From positions 1 to 42,139 of IMG/VR virus record IMGVR_UViG_3300045911_000040: a stretch of 42,139 bases of DNA; one strand, 5' to 3'. Below, in pieces: positions 33,246 to 40,920 of this stretch. The DNA comes from a virus. Made by a program: the position numbers and the translations under genes. Position 1 is the stretch's first letter, and each line of letters opens with the position of its first letter. A model generated the notes under the pieces. It did not search any database. It was not told where the DNA came from and saw nothing but the letters and a program-made list of their open reading frames with translations.

Positions 33246-34820
33246 TTAGGTCCGCGCCACGCCCCTGTCAAGCGCGTCGTGGATGTTGCGTTCCTTGCCG
33301 ATGGCAGTGCCAAGGATGCGTTCGGCGAACGACCCCTCGGCCACCATGAACCGCGCCAGCACCGCAGACCGCTGGCCAATTCGATGCAAACGGTCAACCG
33401 CCTGGTGGTTTTCTCCGGGCACCCAAGATGCCTCGGCGAAGATGACGAGGGACGCGACCTCTTGCAGCCCGTCCACGCCCGTGCCCATCGACTGGATGTT
33501 GCCCAGCATCACCCGCTTGCCCGGGTCCGTCATGAACTGCCGCTTCCTGATCTCGCGGTTCACCGGGCTGGTGGCGCCGTCGATCCGACAGACGCCGAAC
33601 TTGGCCAAGCCAGCTTCCAGCGTGTCCATCACCGAACGGTGATGGGCGAACAGGACCAGCTTGTCCACGCCGCCGTCGAGCGCATCCTTGACGTGATCCA
33701 CGACCTGGGGCGCCATAGCCTCGCCCATTTCCCGGCGAAGTGTGCTGATCTCGCCCTGGACGGCCATGCTTGTGCCCGTCAGGTCGGTCGGGTCTATGTC
33801 GATCATGGCCTCGGCGTGCAGCACCCGGCGCACGTCGGCCGTCGTCTCGACATAGGACAACTCGAACATGACCTCGGGCAGTTGGGTCAGCACCTCCCGT
33901 TTCAGGCGCCGCACCAAGAGGTTGCACCGCAGCCGGTTCTGGAGTTCCGGAAGCCGCCCGACTTCCTCCCGCCCCATGTATGACGGGTTGAACTTGAAGG
34001 CGAACTGGTCGTAGCTGGCCCAGTCGAAGGCGTCCCAGCACAGGTTCCGCACGAGCGTGTAGCACTCCCGCGGGCGGTTCGGCAGCGGGGTGCCCGTCAG
34101 GGCCACGATCTTGCCGACCTCTTGAGTGATCCCGGGCCATTCGTTCTCGCCGCCCCCGAACAAGGCACGGGTCCGCAGCGCGTCGGGGGTTTTGAGGTAG
34201 TGGGCCTCATCGATGATGACGTAATCCCACCCGCCGTTTTCGAGCGTTTGGCGCAGCGTGCCGCGGCACAGGTCGTAGGACACGATAGTCCATCCCGCGG
34301 TCGGGGACACCCCGTCCGCCGACTTGTTCACCAGATACACAGTCGGGCGGGCCTGCGTGGACCACACCCGGATCGCCTTCGCCCACTGGGCGCGCACTGC
34401 CGCCGGGCACACCACCAACACCCGCTTGGCGCCGATCTCGTTGGCGATCACGATGGCCTGCGCCGTCTTGCCGAGACCGGGTTGGTCGCCGAGGATCGCG
34501 TGACGCCGCTCCAGCGCATAGGCCACGCCCGCCTCTTGGTATGGGTATAGCGCCACGTCGGCGGGCTGGCGATGCCGTGTGCCGGTCCACTCGCTGGCGC
34601 GGCTGGCCTCCCATTCGTTCCGCAGGTGCCACAGTTGGGCCTGCGCCGCCGCATCGGCTTCGTCCCACAGCGCCAAGGCGGCGTAGGGCTCGCGCGTGAA
34701 ATACATCGGGCAGCCAGGCTTCGAGGCGTTGGAGAACGTCAAGCCGATCTCGTCGGCCTTGTCCTTGTCGCCGTGCAGCCAGACGAAAGCCTCTGTCTTG
34801 GGGTTGTAGGTCAGGGTCAT
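33246..34820 (-). CDS. SNF2-family DNA helicase/translocase
   Basis: This 524-residue protein has the full set of SNF2 motifs: DQPGLGKT (Walker A, about residue 112), VLVVCPAAVRAQW, DEAHYLKTPDA (about 195), LTGTPLPNRP, then in the second lobe LVLFAHHRSVMDTLE, MLGNIQSMGTGVDGLQ and QAVDRLHRIGQR. It resembles phage and SMARCAL1/HepA-like translocases that remodel forks or displace proteins. The N-terminal 100 residues are a family-specific region. It begins three bases after the prim-pol stop and lacks a clear ribosome binding site, so it probably depends on translational coupling. Confidence 0.92.
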   Translation of the reverse strand: MTLTYNPKTEAFVWLHGDKDKADEIGLTFSNASKPGCPMYFTREPYAALALWDEADAAAQAQLWHLRNEWEASRASEWTGTRHRQPADVALYPYQEAGVAYALERRHAILGDQPGLGKTAQAIVIANEIGAKRVLVVCPAAVRAQWAKAIRVWSTQARPTVYLVNKSADGVSPTAGWTIVSYDLCRGTLRQTLENGGWDYVIIDEAHYLKTPDALRTRALFGGGENEWPGITQEVGKIVALTGTPLPNRPRECYTLVRNLCWDAFDWASYDQFAFKFNPSYMGREEVGRLPELQNRLRCNLLVRRLKREVLTQLPEVMFELSYVETTADVRRVLHAEAMIDIDPTDLTGTSMAVQGEISTLRREMGEAMAPQVVDHVKDALDGGVDKLVLFAHHRSVMDTLEAGLAKFGVCRIDGATSPVNREIRKRQFMTDPGKRVMLGNIQSMGTGVDGLQEVASLVIFAEASWVPGENHQAVDRLHRIGQRSAVLARFMVAEGSFAERILGTAIGKERNIHDALDRGVART

Positions 34821-34823
34821 GTG

Positions 34824-36755
34824 CTAAATGTAAAAGCTGGGACGACCCTTGGGGTCTCTCTCTGCCACCCGCGCGTTAAGCCCCGGGACCTTGCGTCTCA
34901 GGAACTCGCGCAGATACTCACGATTGCGGCCGGTTTCCGCAGCTACCTGGGCAGCCAGCGCCGAAACCGACACCGGCAGCGCCTCGGGGATGTCCTGCAT
35001 CATGTCGAGATGGCCCATGATGATCTCAACCAATTCGGCGTCGTCCTTGGCCCGGCGCTCGCGCTCGGATTGCTCGACCACCTTGTCGAAAACGTCCGTG
35101 ACCTCGGCCTTGCTGGCCTCGTCAGTCGGCTCGATCCTGTTCGCTGGGCGGGGGACGATGCTTTCGGCAACCGCCACCATCTCGAATTGCCGCGGTTCTT
35201 CCCACTGCTCGGCGTCCTTCTGCTTCGTCATACTCACGGTGAGCCGCTTCTTCTTGGCGCTCACGCGCAACTCGGTGTCCACGGCGGCGGGGAGTGCGCC
35301 GGAGCCGCGTGCAGCCCCGGTCTTTGCGGCATGATGGATCAGGAGGACGTTGCAGTTCCACCCTTCCTTCATCGCGTCGGCGTTCTTTATCATGCGGCCC
35401 ATGTCGAGCGCGCTGTTCTCGTCAAAACCATACATCGCCCGCGCCACCGTGTCCACGACGACCAGCGCCGGACGCACTCCCGCATCCGCCACCGTGCAGA
35501 CGAACTCGTCGAACTCAGTCTCGTCCGCGAGGGCGGGCATGGACGCCACGAGGCGAAAGTTCTGCATGGACGGCTGCCCGTTTGCTTTCCACCACGCCTC
35601 GACCCGCTTGCGGATGCCGAACGCGCCCTCGCCCACGATGTAGAGGACGTGGCGCGGCTCCGGCCGGTCCTGCCCCTCGGCGGCCAGCCCGGTTGTGTTC
35701 AGCCCCGTGGCAACGTCCAGCGCCACCGACAGGGCCAGGAAAGACTTGAAGCTGGCCTGCGGGCCGTAGATCATCGACACACCGCTCTCGGGCAGCGTGC
35801 CGGGCAGTAGCCATCTTGGATCGGGCAGGTTCTGCACATCCTCCCAGGACAGCGGCGTGAACCGCTGGCGCGACCTCTCCCGGGCCTTGGCGCCAAGGCG
35901 GGCCTCTAGTTGCATGGCCGCAGCGGCCTTGATCCCGCCGGGCTTCTGGGCGTATCGGTAGGCGTTGGCGACCTTGCGGGCCAGGTCCTCGCGCTCCCAC
36001 GGGGGCTCGCAATGGGGGTTCCACTCGGCATCGAGCAGATCGAGTGCGGTTTCCTCGGACACGCCGAAGTCCCGCAGCATGGCCGCGGTCTTTACCGTCC
36101 ACAGATCGCCGCCTTGGCCCTCGACCGCGACCTTGCCGCGTTCCACCTCCCGCCGCAGCCAAGTCTGGGCGCGCTGGATGTTCTCGGGCAGGTCGGCCTC
36201 GACCAGCCACGCCATGGGGTTCTCGGCCTTCGTGGGCGGCTTGCCCACCTCTGCCACCCAGGCGCTGGGCGCCTCGGGCAACGGTGTGTGCCAGCCGCCC
36301 TCGACAAAGGCGTAGCGCACGCCGTTGACGATGGAGCCCGGCAGGACGACATACCCGCCTTCCCCGCGCACGTCCACGCCGGGCAGGATCGAGGCCCGGT
36401 TGCGGGTCGTGCCCCGCAGATAGATGTGATGCCCGCCCGATGCCGTGCGGACCACGACGGGGCGCTCGATCTGGACCTCGCGGGCCAGTTCCCAATCGAG
36501 CAGGGACAGGGCGCCGTTGGCCCCTTTCATGTCCAGGTCTATGACCGTGAGGCCCGCGAGGCCGACCGCGCCCCCAACATTCGCGGTCGGCCTCACCGTC
36601 CACCACGCGCGCACCTGCTGGGTGTCAAGCGTGGCAGACTGCCACCCGCGCGGGGCCAGTTCAGCATCTGGATTCTTCTCGCCGGGTAAAAGGGGGAACA
36701 CGGGGATACCGGCAGCGACAGCCGCCAGCGCGTGTTCCAGCATGTCAGAACTCAT
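34824..36755 (-). CDS. Prim-pol primase fused to RepA-like helicase
   Basis: The 643-residue product unites two activities. The N-terminal bifunctional primase-polymerase domain has VIDLDMKG (catalytic DxD, about residue 72), SGGHHIYLR and VDVRGEGGYVVLPGS. The C-terminal helicase has Walker A GPQASFKS (about 325), Walker B LVVVDTVAR and NVLLIHHAAK, typical of the RepA/AAA_25 hexameric helicases. It would open and prime the origin, fulfilling the role of T7 gp4 through an unrelated primase. A start at 36743 is possible; 36755 has a modest AGGA site. Confidence 0.92.
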   Translation of the reverse strand: MSSDMLEHALAAVAAGIPVFPLLPGEKNPDAELAPRGWQSATLDTQQVRAWWTVRPTANVGGAVGLAGLTVIDLDMKGANGALSLLDWELAREVQIERPVVVRTASGGHHIYLRGTTRNRASILPGVDVRGEGGYVVLPGSIVNGVRYAFVEGGWHTPLPEAPSAWVAEVGKPPTKAENPMAWLVEADLPENIQRAQTWLRREVERGKVAVEGQGGDLWTVKTAAMLRDFGVSEETALDLLDAEWNPHCEPPWEREDLARKVANAYRYAQKPGGIKAAAAMQLEARLGAKARERSRQRFTPLSWEDVQNLPDPRWLLPGTLPESGVSMIYGPQASFKSFLALSVALDVATGLNTTGLAAEGQDRPEPRHVLYIVGEGAFGIRKRVEAWWKANGQPSMQNFRLVASMPALADETEFDEFVCTVADAGVRPALVVVDTVARAMYGFDENSALDMGRMIKNADAMKEGWNCNVLLIHHAAKTGAARGSGALPAAVDTELRVSAKKKRLTVSMTKQKDAEQWEEPRQFEMVAVAESIVPRPANRIEPTDEASKAEVTDVFDKVVEQSERERRAKDDAELVEIIMGHLDMMQDIPEALPVSVSALAAQVAAETGRNREYLREFLRRKVPGLNARVAERDPKGRPSFYI

Positions 36756-36792
36756 TTAGGGGTGTCCTGCTGGGGGTTTCTGTATCGCTCGC

Positions 36793-36942
36793 TCACGAGG
36801 CCCTGTCAAGGCGTCGCTGTGCCATCTCGATCAGTTCCGGCCTGGGTGCGTTCTCGATGCCGTCCGCCAGACCGTCCAAGGCGGAAGCCTCGCGCCTCAG
36901 CCGGTCGGCGAGTTGGCGCAGCCGATCAACGACGTGCTGCAT
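36793..36942 (-). CDS. Small coiled-coil protein before the prim-pol gene
   Basis: A 49-residue, Arg/Leu/Asp-rich peptide (MQHVVDRLRQLADRLRREAS onward) predicted to form one amphipathic helix. It starts two bases after the stop of the methylase-like gene and ends 37 bases before prim-pol. The longer frame from 36996 overlaps the methylase-like gene and is less likely. Function is unknown; it may bind a partner of the replisome. Confidence 0.55.
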   Translation of the reverse strand: MQHVVDRLRQLADRLRREASALDGLADGIENAPRPELIEMAQRRLDRAS

Positions 36943-36944
36943 GG

Positions 36945-38039
36945 TCAGCCCTTCCGCTTCATGAATACGACCGGGTATTCGTGGCCTTGCGGCCACCCTT
37001 CGGGGGCGTAGGCCCAGTCGAACGGCACCCGCCCAGTCTCCACAAAGCCCTGAGCCGCATAAAGATCGGCCACGGGCTCGAAAGCGTTCAGGTGGATGTC
37101 CCTGCCCGGCCAGTCCGCCGTGACGCGCCGCAGCATGGTCCGCAACCGCCCGCCCCCGGGAGAGAACACACAGCCCAATTCCAGGCCGTCAGGCCGGAAC
37201 CGAACGGCAAACCCGGCCCGGTCGTCCAGAGACAGATAGCACACGTCTCCGGGTTTCGGCACTTCGACAGCCAGCGCGCGCTCGGGCGGCATGTCGGCGA
37301 GCGCGCGCTTGCGGGCGGCCTTGAACTCGTCCTCATCCCGGCGGGTGTAGGTTGTCTTGAGCATATCGTTCAGCATGTGATCCATCCATTGTTTGGCGCA
37401 GGCACGGGCGAAGCCCTCACCCAGTTGCGATCTCTTGGCCCATCGATCCGGGCCGGGACTGGCATACCAGACGGCATTCCATCTTTTCCACTCATCAGTC
37501 CCGCGCGCCGGGGGCACCAAGGGCTTGTCCTTCACCAGCGGTGGCAGGTTCTTCAACCACCAGGCCGTTTCCTTGAACAGAGGTTCCCCGAACCACCAGG
37601 GCTGGACGTGTTGCGTTGGCGACCCCCCGCCCGTGGCCGCCGCGATGGCGCGAAGGGCGTGCGGGTGCGAACGGGGGTTCTCTACCGCCACGCGAGGGAT
37701 GTCGGCGTTGTAGCAGGCCGCGAACAGTTCCACGCCGTCAGCAAAATCCAGCTTCATGTCGTCCCAAGTCTTGCCTTTCGGAAGCCGCTTCGGGTGCGCT
37801 CCGCCTTTTCCGAAAAGCCAGTGGCCCCCGGCCCGGCACAGGCGCGTGCAGGTTGGACGGAAAAGGCCCATGTCCCAATCCGCAAAGCCGATAGCCTCTC
37901 GCACATCACAAACGAGGTGATCCGGGCTTCCGTCTGCCGCAGGCAACAAGTCTGCCGAAACCGCATAGGCGCCGAGTTCAGCAAAAGCGCGGCGAAAGAC
38001 GCCGGACATTTCACACCCGATCAGGACTTTCGGTTGCAT
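36945..38039 (-). CDS. Cytosine methylase-like protein fused to GNAT-like domain
   Basis: A 364-residue protein. Residues 1-235 match the phage family of Dcm-like proteins: VLIGCEMSGVFRRAF (SAM loop), SADLLPA, a PTCTRL element in place of the usual PPCT, VAVENPRSHP (ENP motif) and QPWWFGEPLFKETAWWLKNLPPL. The C-terminal about 100 residues (LGCVFSPGGGRLRTMLRRV, then LNAFEPVADLYAAQGFVETGRVPFD) read as a GNAT acetyltransferase-like fold with its typical 'LYxxxGFxxTGR' end. It may modify phage DNA. The Pro-to-Thr change beside the catalytic cysteine is notable. The start at 38039 has GGAG upstream. Confidence 0.8.
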   Translation of the reverse strand: MQPKVLIGCEMSGVFRRAFAELGAYAVSADLLPAADGSPDHLVCDVREAIGFADWDMGLFRPTCTRLCRAGGHWLFGKGGAHPKRLPKGKTWDDMKLDFADGVELFAACYNADIPRVAVENPRSHPHALRAIAAATGGGSPTQHVQPWWFGEPLFKETAWWLKNLPPLVKDKPLVPPARGTDEWKRWNAVWYASPGPDRWAKRSQLGEGFARACAKQWMDHMLNDMLKTTYTRRDEDEFKAARKRALADMPPERALAVEVPKPGDVCYLSLDDRAGFAVRFRPDGLELGCVFSPGGGRLRTMLRRVTADWPGRDIHLNAFEPVADLYAAQGFVETGRVPFDWAYAPEGWPQGHEYPVVFMKRKG

Positions 38040-38124
38040 GGTCAGTAGTGCTCCCATCCGTTGCAGTGCGCCAGTTAATGGCACCGGATCAGTTACAGGG
38101 TAGTGCCGCTTGCGTCTCGGGCGA

Positions 38125-38838
38125 TCACGACTTGGCCCAGTGCATCCGGGCAAGGCCCATAACGACCAGATCGAACTCCGTGTCACTGACGCCGTTGGCC
38201 TTGGCGAACTCGTAGCCGTCAGCCCCAAGCCACCAATCTTTCGGTGCCCACTTGCACCCCGCGCGTAGGGAGGTATCGAACACATTCACGTCAAAACGCC
38301 CCCCGACCACTAGAAGCGGCGTCCGAGAGACCCACGCATCGCCATAGACCCACGCATCGCCATAGACCCGCGCGCGGCCATAGACCCGCGCGCGGCCATA
38401 GACCCGCGCATTGCCATAGACCCGCGCATCGCCATAGACCTGCGCACCGCCATAGACCTGCACATTGCCGTAGACCTTCGCAGTGCCGCAGACCTGCGCA
38501 GTGCCGTAGACCTGCGCAGTGCCGTAGACCGAGGCATCGTCGTAGACCGAGGCGCGGCCACAGACCCGTGCATCGTCATAGGCCCACGCAGTGCCATAGA
38601 CCCGCGCGTTGCCATAGACCCGCGCGCAGCCGTAGACCTGCGCGTTGCCGTAAACCCGCGCGTTGCCGTAAACCCGCGCGTTGCCGTAAACCCGCGCGTC
38701 GCCAAAGACCTGCGCATTGGGGCCGACATACGCGGTTTCTGAAACATAAGCCATATCTGCGACCCAGCCGCCACCGTTTGGGTGCTTATGGGCCGGAACG
38801 GGGCCACTGCCGTCCTGAAAGTCGAAAGTCGTGCCCAT
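38125..38838 (-). CDS. Hexapeptide-repeat (left-handed beta-helix) protein
   Basis: The 237-residue product has about 24 consecutive hexads from residue 31, mainly of the form A-R/Q-V-Y-G-x, for example ARVYGN and AQVYGT. At three hexads per turn this gives about eight coils of a left-handed beta-helix, as in YdcK-type acyltransferase-like proteins. The N-terminus is polar without signal peptide; the C-terminal 70 residues (WAPKDWWLGADGYEFAKANGVS) form a separate cap. Whether it is an enzyme or a scaffold is unclear. ATG 38838 is two bases after... the upstream stop region (TGACATG), preferred to the longer frame from 38988. Confidence 0.85.
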   Translation of the reverse strand: MGTTFDFQDGSGPVPAHKHPNGGGWVADMAYVSETAYVGPNAQVFGDARVYGNARVYGNARVYGNAQVYGCARVYGNARVYGTAWAYDDARVCGRASVYDDASVYGTAQVYGTAQVCGTAKVYGNVQVYGGAQVYGDARVYGNARVYGRARVYGRARVYGDAWVYGDAWVSRTPLLVVGGRFDVNVFDTSLRAGCKWAPKDWWLGADGYEFAKANGVSDTEFDLVVMGLARMHWAKS

Positions 38839-38839
38839 G

Positions 38840-39289
38840 TCAGAGCCCTTTCTCAGCAAACAATTCCCGAAGCAGTTCCATGATGTCATGGTGCGACAGC
38901 ACGTCGTTTTCGTCGATCTCGAATTCGACCTGCGCCTTGCCCCAATCCGTCCACGCCCGGATGACAGGCTTGTAAGCCGTCTGCGCAAAGGCGTAACGGA
39001 TGAACTGGCGCCCGTCCGGCGTTTCCACAGCCTTGTCCACGTCGCTGCGGTTCAGGAACCGGAACAGTATCGCGTTCAAACGCGAGCGCGTCGTGCGCGT
39101 ATTCCACCCCGACAGCGCTACGGAAAGCATCGGTGCGCCGGTGTTCGTCCGGGCCAGGGCGGCGATGGCGTTCCCGTTCAGCCGCACGATCACGCTCCCG
39201 AACTCGGTCGGCGCCACCTCGGTGTTCTTCTTGCGCCACGCCCGGCCCTCGAACAGCGCGTTCACCATCTGCTTCTCGATCTCTCTCAT
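38840..39289 (-). CDS. First gene of the leftward early operon, unknown
   Basis: A 149-residue protein with an N-terminal charged helix (MREIEKQMVNALFEGRAWRKKNTEV), a central beta-rich part and an acidic helical C-terminus (VEFEIDENDVLSHHDIMELLRELFAEKG). No family is claimed. A strong AAGGAG lies eight bases before ATG 39289, which beats the longer frame from 39373 that would run through the promoter. Being first after the early promoter, it is a candidate host-takeover gene. Confidence 0.75.
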   Translation of the reverse strand: MREIEKQMVNALFEGRAWRKKNTEVAPTEFGSVIVRLNGNAIAALARTNTGAPMLSVALSGWNTRTTRSRLNAILFRFLNRSDVDKAVETPDGRQFIRYAFAQTAYKPVIRAWTDWGKAQVEFEIDENDVLSHHDIMELLRELFAEKGL

Positions 39290-39316
39290 GGGGTTCTCCT
39301 TCGGTTGGGTGAGCAT

Positions 39317-39345
39317 GGTGTATCTGTTATTAGAGTGTATGTCAA
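39317..39345 (-). promoter_or_regulatory. Candidate early leftward promoter
   Basis: On the minus strand, TTGACA (39345-39340), a 17-bp spacer and TACACC (39322-39317) lie 27 bases before the ATG at 39289. A second -35-like copy, TTGACG in the same CCCATTGAC context, sits upstream at 39373-39368. The perfect -35 and the place in front of the leftward operon support an early promoter read by host RNA polymerase. Confidence 0.5.
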
Positions 39346-39346
39346 T

Positions 39347-39615
39347 GGGGAAAAATCCCCAGTTATGCGTCAATGGGTTAGCCGTTTCCCTGTATCTTTC
39401 TGGGGATTTCCCGGGGAAAGCTGGGGATTTCTGGGGACAGCCACCGGCATCAACTTAACCTATTGATTTTACTAGGGGACAGTTTCCGGGGATTTTGACC
39501 GGGGACAGCCGGGGACGACCATTGCGCGGATACATTCCCCGGACTTTCCCCAGCGCCATTCCCCCACAAGAAATCAACGGGTTAGGGGTTATGGGTGTAT
39601 GTGTCTGGGGATTTT
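39347..39615. repeat. CTGGGGA repeat cluster (iteron-like, possible origin)
   Basis: Six CTGGGGA heptamers occur in about 260 bases: four on + (39400, 39421, 39431, 39605) and two on - (39356-39362, 39547-39553). They are often followed by TTT or CAG. Related GGGGACAG or GGGGACGA copies are at 39433, 39475, 39501 and 39511. A small hairpin GGGGA-AAAA-TCCCC lies at 39347-39360, and a local AT-rich tract at 39450-39475. No gene covers the region, which separates leftward and rightward transcription. This suits an origin with initiator sites or a multi-site operator. Confidence 0.6.
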
Positions 39616-39634
39616 AGGTCTCTTACTCTCTATA

Positions 39635-39661
39635 CCGGGCCCCCCTTTAGAGGGGGCCCGG
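39635..39661. other. GC-only 10-bp hairpin within a larger palindrome
   Basis: CCGGGCCCCC (39635-39644), loop CTTTAGA, GGGGGCCCGG (39652-39661). It is flanked by TACTCTCT (39624-39631) and AGAGAGTA (39672-39679), so the symmetry covers about 56 bases. No T-run follows on either strand. It could be an origin structure, a block to transcription between the divergent units, or a bidirectional regulatory site. Confidence 0.6.
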
Positions 39662-39725
39662 GTAGGAGTTAAGAGAGTAGATGTAGGGGATAGACGCAGC
39701 AGGCGGATGGCGTGTGAGATGGGGG

Positions 39726-39756
39726 TTGACGCCTTGGGATGTCTGTGCGATAGAGG
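39726..39756 (+). promoter_or_regulatory. Weak candidate rightward promoter
   Basis: TTGACG (39726-39731) with TAGAGG (39751-39756) 19 bp downstream, or ATAGAG at 18 bp. It precedes the 38-bp repeats and the gene at 39874. The -10 is poor, so confidence is low. Confidence 0.25.
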
Positions 39757-39761
39757 GGCAC

Positions 39762-39837
39762 GGATCGAGAGCGCACGAAGGTGGCCGCCCGATACGGCAG
39801 GATCGAGAGCGCACGAAGGTGGCCGCCCGATACGGCA
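39762..39837. repeat. Perfect 38-bp tandem duplication
   Basis: The 38-base unit beginning GGATCGAGAGCGCACG at 39762-39799 is repeated without change at 39800-39837, and is followed by two AAGAACGG copies. It is just upstream of the gene at 39874, where it may add protein-binding sites. Perfect identity points to recent duplication or strong conservation. Confidence 0.9.
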
Positions 39838-39873
39838 AGAACGGCAAGAACGGGGCGGGATGGCCCGGGGGAG

Positions 39874-40239
39874 ATGGTGGAGCAGACGGATTTCAGATTG
39901 CGTTCGGTGCGCGGTGCCCGCAGGGGCATCGAAATGGCGCTTGAGGCGCATCGGGAGGGGCGTCTTTCTTCGACGGGGCTCAATGCCCGTGTGTCTGCCT
40001 ACAAGGCTTGGGTCGAGGTGTTCCTGGTCGAGCAGGAATTGATGAAGCTGAACATGGATGCGGAAGCGCCAGATCACCCGCTCGGGTTCGATGGCGGTAT
40101 TGTGCTGGAACCCGTCAACGAGGGTGTTATCCGACAGGTCAAGCGCAAGGCGGGCGTGGGGGTCCAAGGTGCCTACGATGAGCAGGTCGAGGTCACGTCC
40201 TGGATTGCCCCGCCCGGTGTGGACGACTATGAAACCTGA
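39874..40239 (+). CDS. Hypothetical helical protein; small terminase candidate
   Basis: A 121-residue protein with Rhodobacter-like GC-biased codons, which supports coding. Its N-terminal part is basic (DFRLRSVRGARRGIEMALEAHREGR), followed by a long helix (VSAYKAWVEVFLVEQELMKLNMDAEA) and a beta-rich end. Small terminases have an N-terminal DNA-binding domain and helical oligomerisation region of similar size, and in a circular map this gene lies upstream of terL in the same direction. The link is inference. The longer GTG start at 39781 would lie within the tandem repeats. Confidence 0.6.
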   Translation: MVEQTDFRLRSVRGARRGIEMALEAHREGRLSSTGLNARVSAYKAWVEVFLVEQELMKLNMDAEAPDHPLGFDGGIVLEPVNEGVIRQVKRKAGVGVQGAYDEQVEVTSWIAPPGVDDYET

Positions 40240-40502
40240 ACCAACTCGGGTTGATTGGGGCTCGGTTTTCTACATAGGGGCACAGGATCGGATCGGCCCG
40301 CTGTCAGCCTCGGGGCTGAACTTCTACATGGTGGCATAGGCTCGGCTCGGCTCGGGCGCCCCTGGGCGATTGTTACAAGAGGCCGCGTTCCTGCAAGCGT
40401 GCATGGCGCCGGGTCTATTTTCATTGTCCTTGACGGCGTTGTGTTCTGTCATGTTCCCCGTGTTGCCTCTCCTGGGTGTATGAATAGTGTATTTTATCTC
40501 CC
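40240..40502. other. Intergenic region, no gene seen
   Basis: Non-coding stretch after the gene at 39874. It has a small hairpin (CAGCC, loop, GGCTG near 40306-40318), a short GGCTC repeat run (40339-40354), and a stray TTGACG at 40430 without a good -10. No terminator with T-run is visible. The promoter and palindrome of the next gene begin at 40503. Confidence 0.5.
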
Positions 40503-40542
40503 CGTCAAGCGGCTTGACGCGGCCTAACGGATACGCTAGGTC
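40503..40542 (+). promoter_or_regulatory. Promoter with palindromic operator at its -35
   Basis: CGTCAAGC (40503-40510), G, GCTTGACG (40512-40519) is a perfect 8-bp inverted repeat. Its right arm contains the -35 TTGACG (40514-40519); after 17 bp comes TAGGTC (40537-40542). The same -35/spacer/-10 pattern is found before the capsid gene. A dimeric repressor bound to the palindrome would block RNA polymerase. Confidence 0.5.
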
Positions 40543-40549
40543 TCCTGGC

Positions 40550-40565
40550 GTGGCGCTAATGCCAC
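40550..40565 (+). other. Leader hairpin before the gene at 40588
   Basis: GTGGC (40550-40554), loop GCTAAT, GCCAC (40561-40565), near the expected start of the message and about 22 bases before the ATG. It may stabilise the mRNA or influence ribosome access. Confidence 0.35.
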
Positions 40566-40587
40566 CTCAGCAAAGGGATGTCGGGAG

Positions 40588-40917
40588 ATGAGTTTGGGAA
40601 AGTTCAAGGCGCGTCCTAAGCCGCTTTTCGTCGAGATGGTGATCGCCACGCGTGCACTATATGCCAACCCGGCTTATGGTCCGGGTTATGTGGCCAGGGT
40701 ATGGGACGGCGACCATGTTCCCGCCCTGAGGGACGGCGCGCTGCACTTGGTATATGTCGAGTGCGAGGTGTCCTTGATCCGTCAACGTGTTTGGTGGCGC
40801 GAGGATGCGCCGTGGTTCGGTCGCGCCGAGATCAGGCGCAAGGTCCGTGTTGATTATGACGCTTTGCCTTTCGGTCACGCGCCCGCGGATGTTGCTTTCA
40901 TGTTCGGGGAGTATTGA
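40588..40917 (+). CDS. Hypothetical protein of the right-end block
   Basis: A 109-residue soluble protein rich in Trp, Tyr, Val and Arg, beta-rich in the centre (VPALRDGALHLVYVECEVSLIRQRVWWRE). The GPGYVARVWDGDHVP segment looks like the start of a small barrel. No family is recognised. AAAGGG and GGGAG lie before the ATG. It is followed after three bases by the gene at 40921, with which it probably forms an operon under the promoter at 40514. Codons ending in T are more frequent than in the structural genes. Confidence 0.65.
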   Translation: MSLGKFKARPKPLFVEMVIATRALYANPAYGPGYVARVWDGDHVPALRDGALHLVYVECEVSLIRQRVWWREDAPWFGRAEIRRKVRVDYDALPFGHAPADVAFMFGEY

Positions 40918-40920
40918 GAT

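Noticed and set aside
38330-38720. CRISPR-like array suggested by regularly spaced short repeats
   Set aside because: The 18-bp periodicity is the coding sequence of hexapeptide repeats; there are no distinct spacers.
39599-40042. 147-residue plus-strand frame through the origin-like region
   Set aside because: It reads through the GC hairpin and both tandem repeats with Cys/Arg/Trp-rich sequence; the frame from 39874 has far better codon use.
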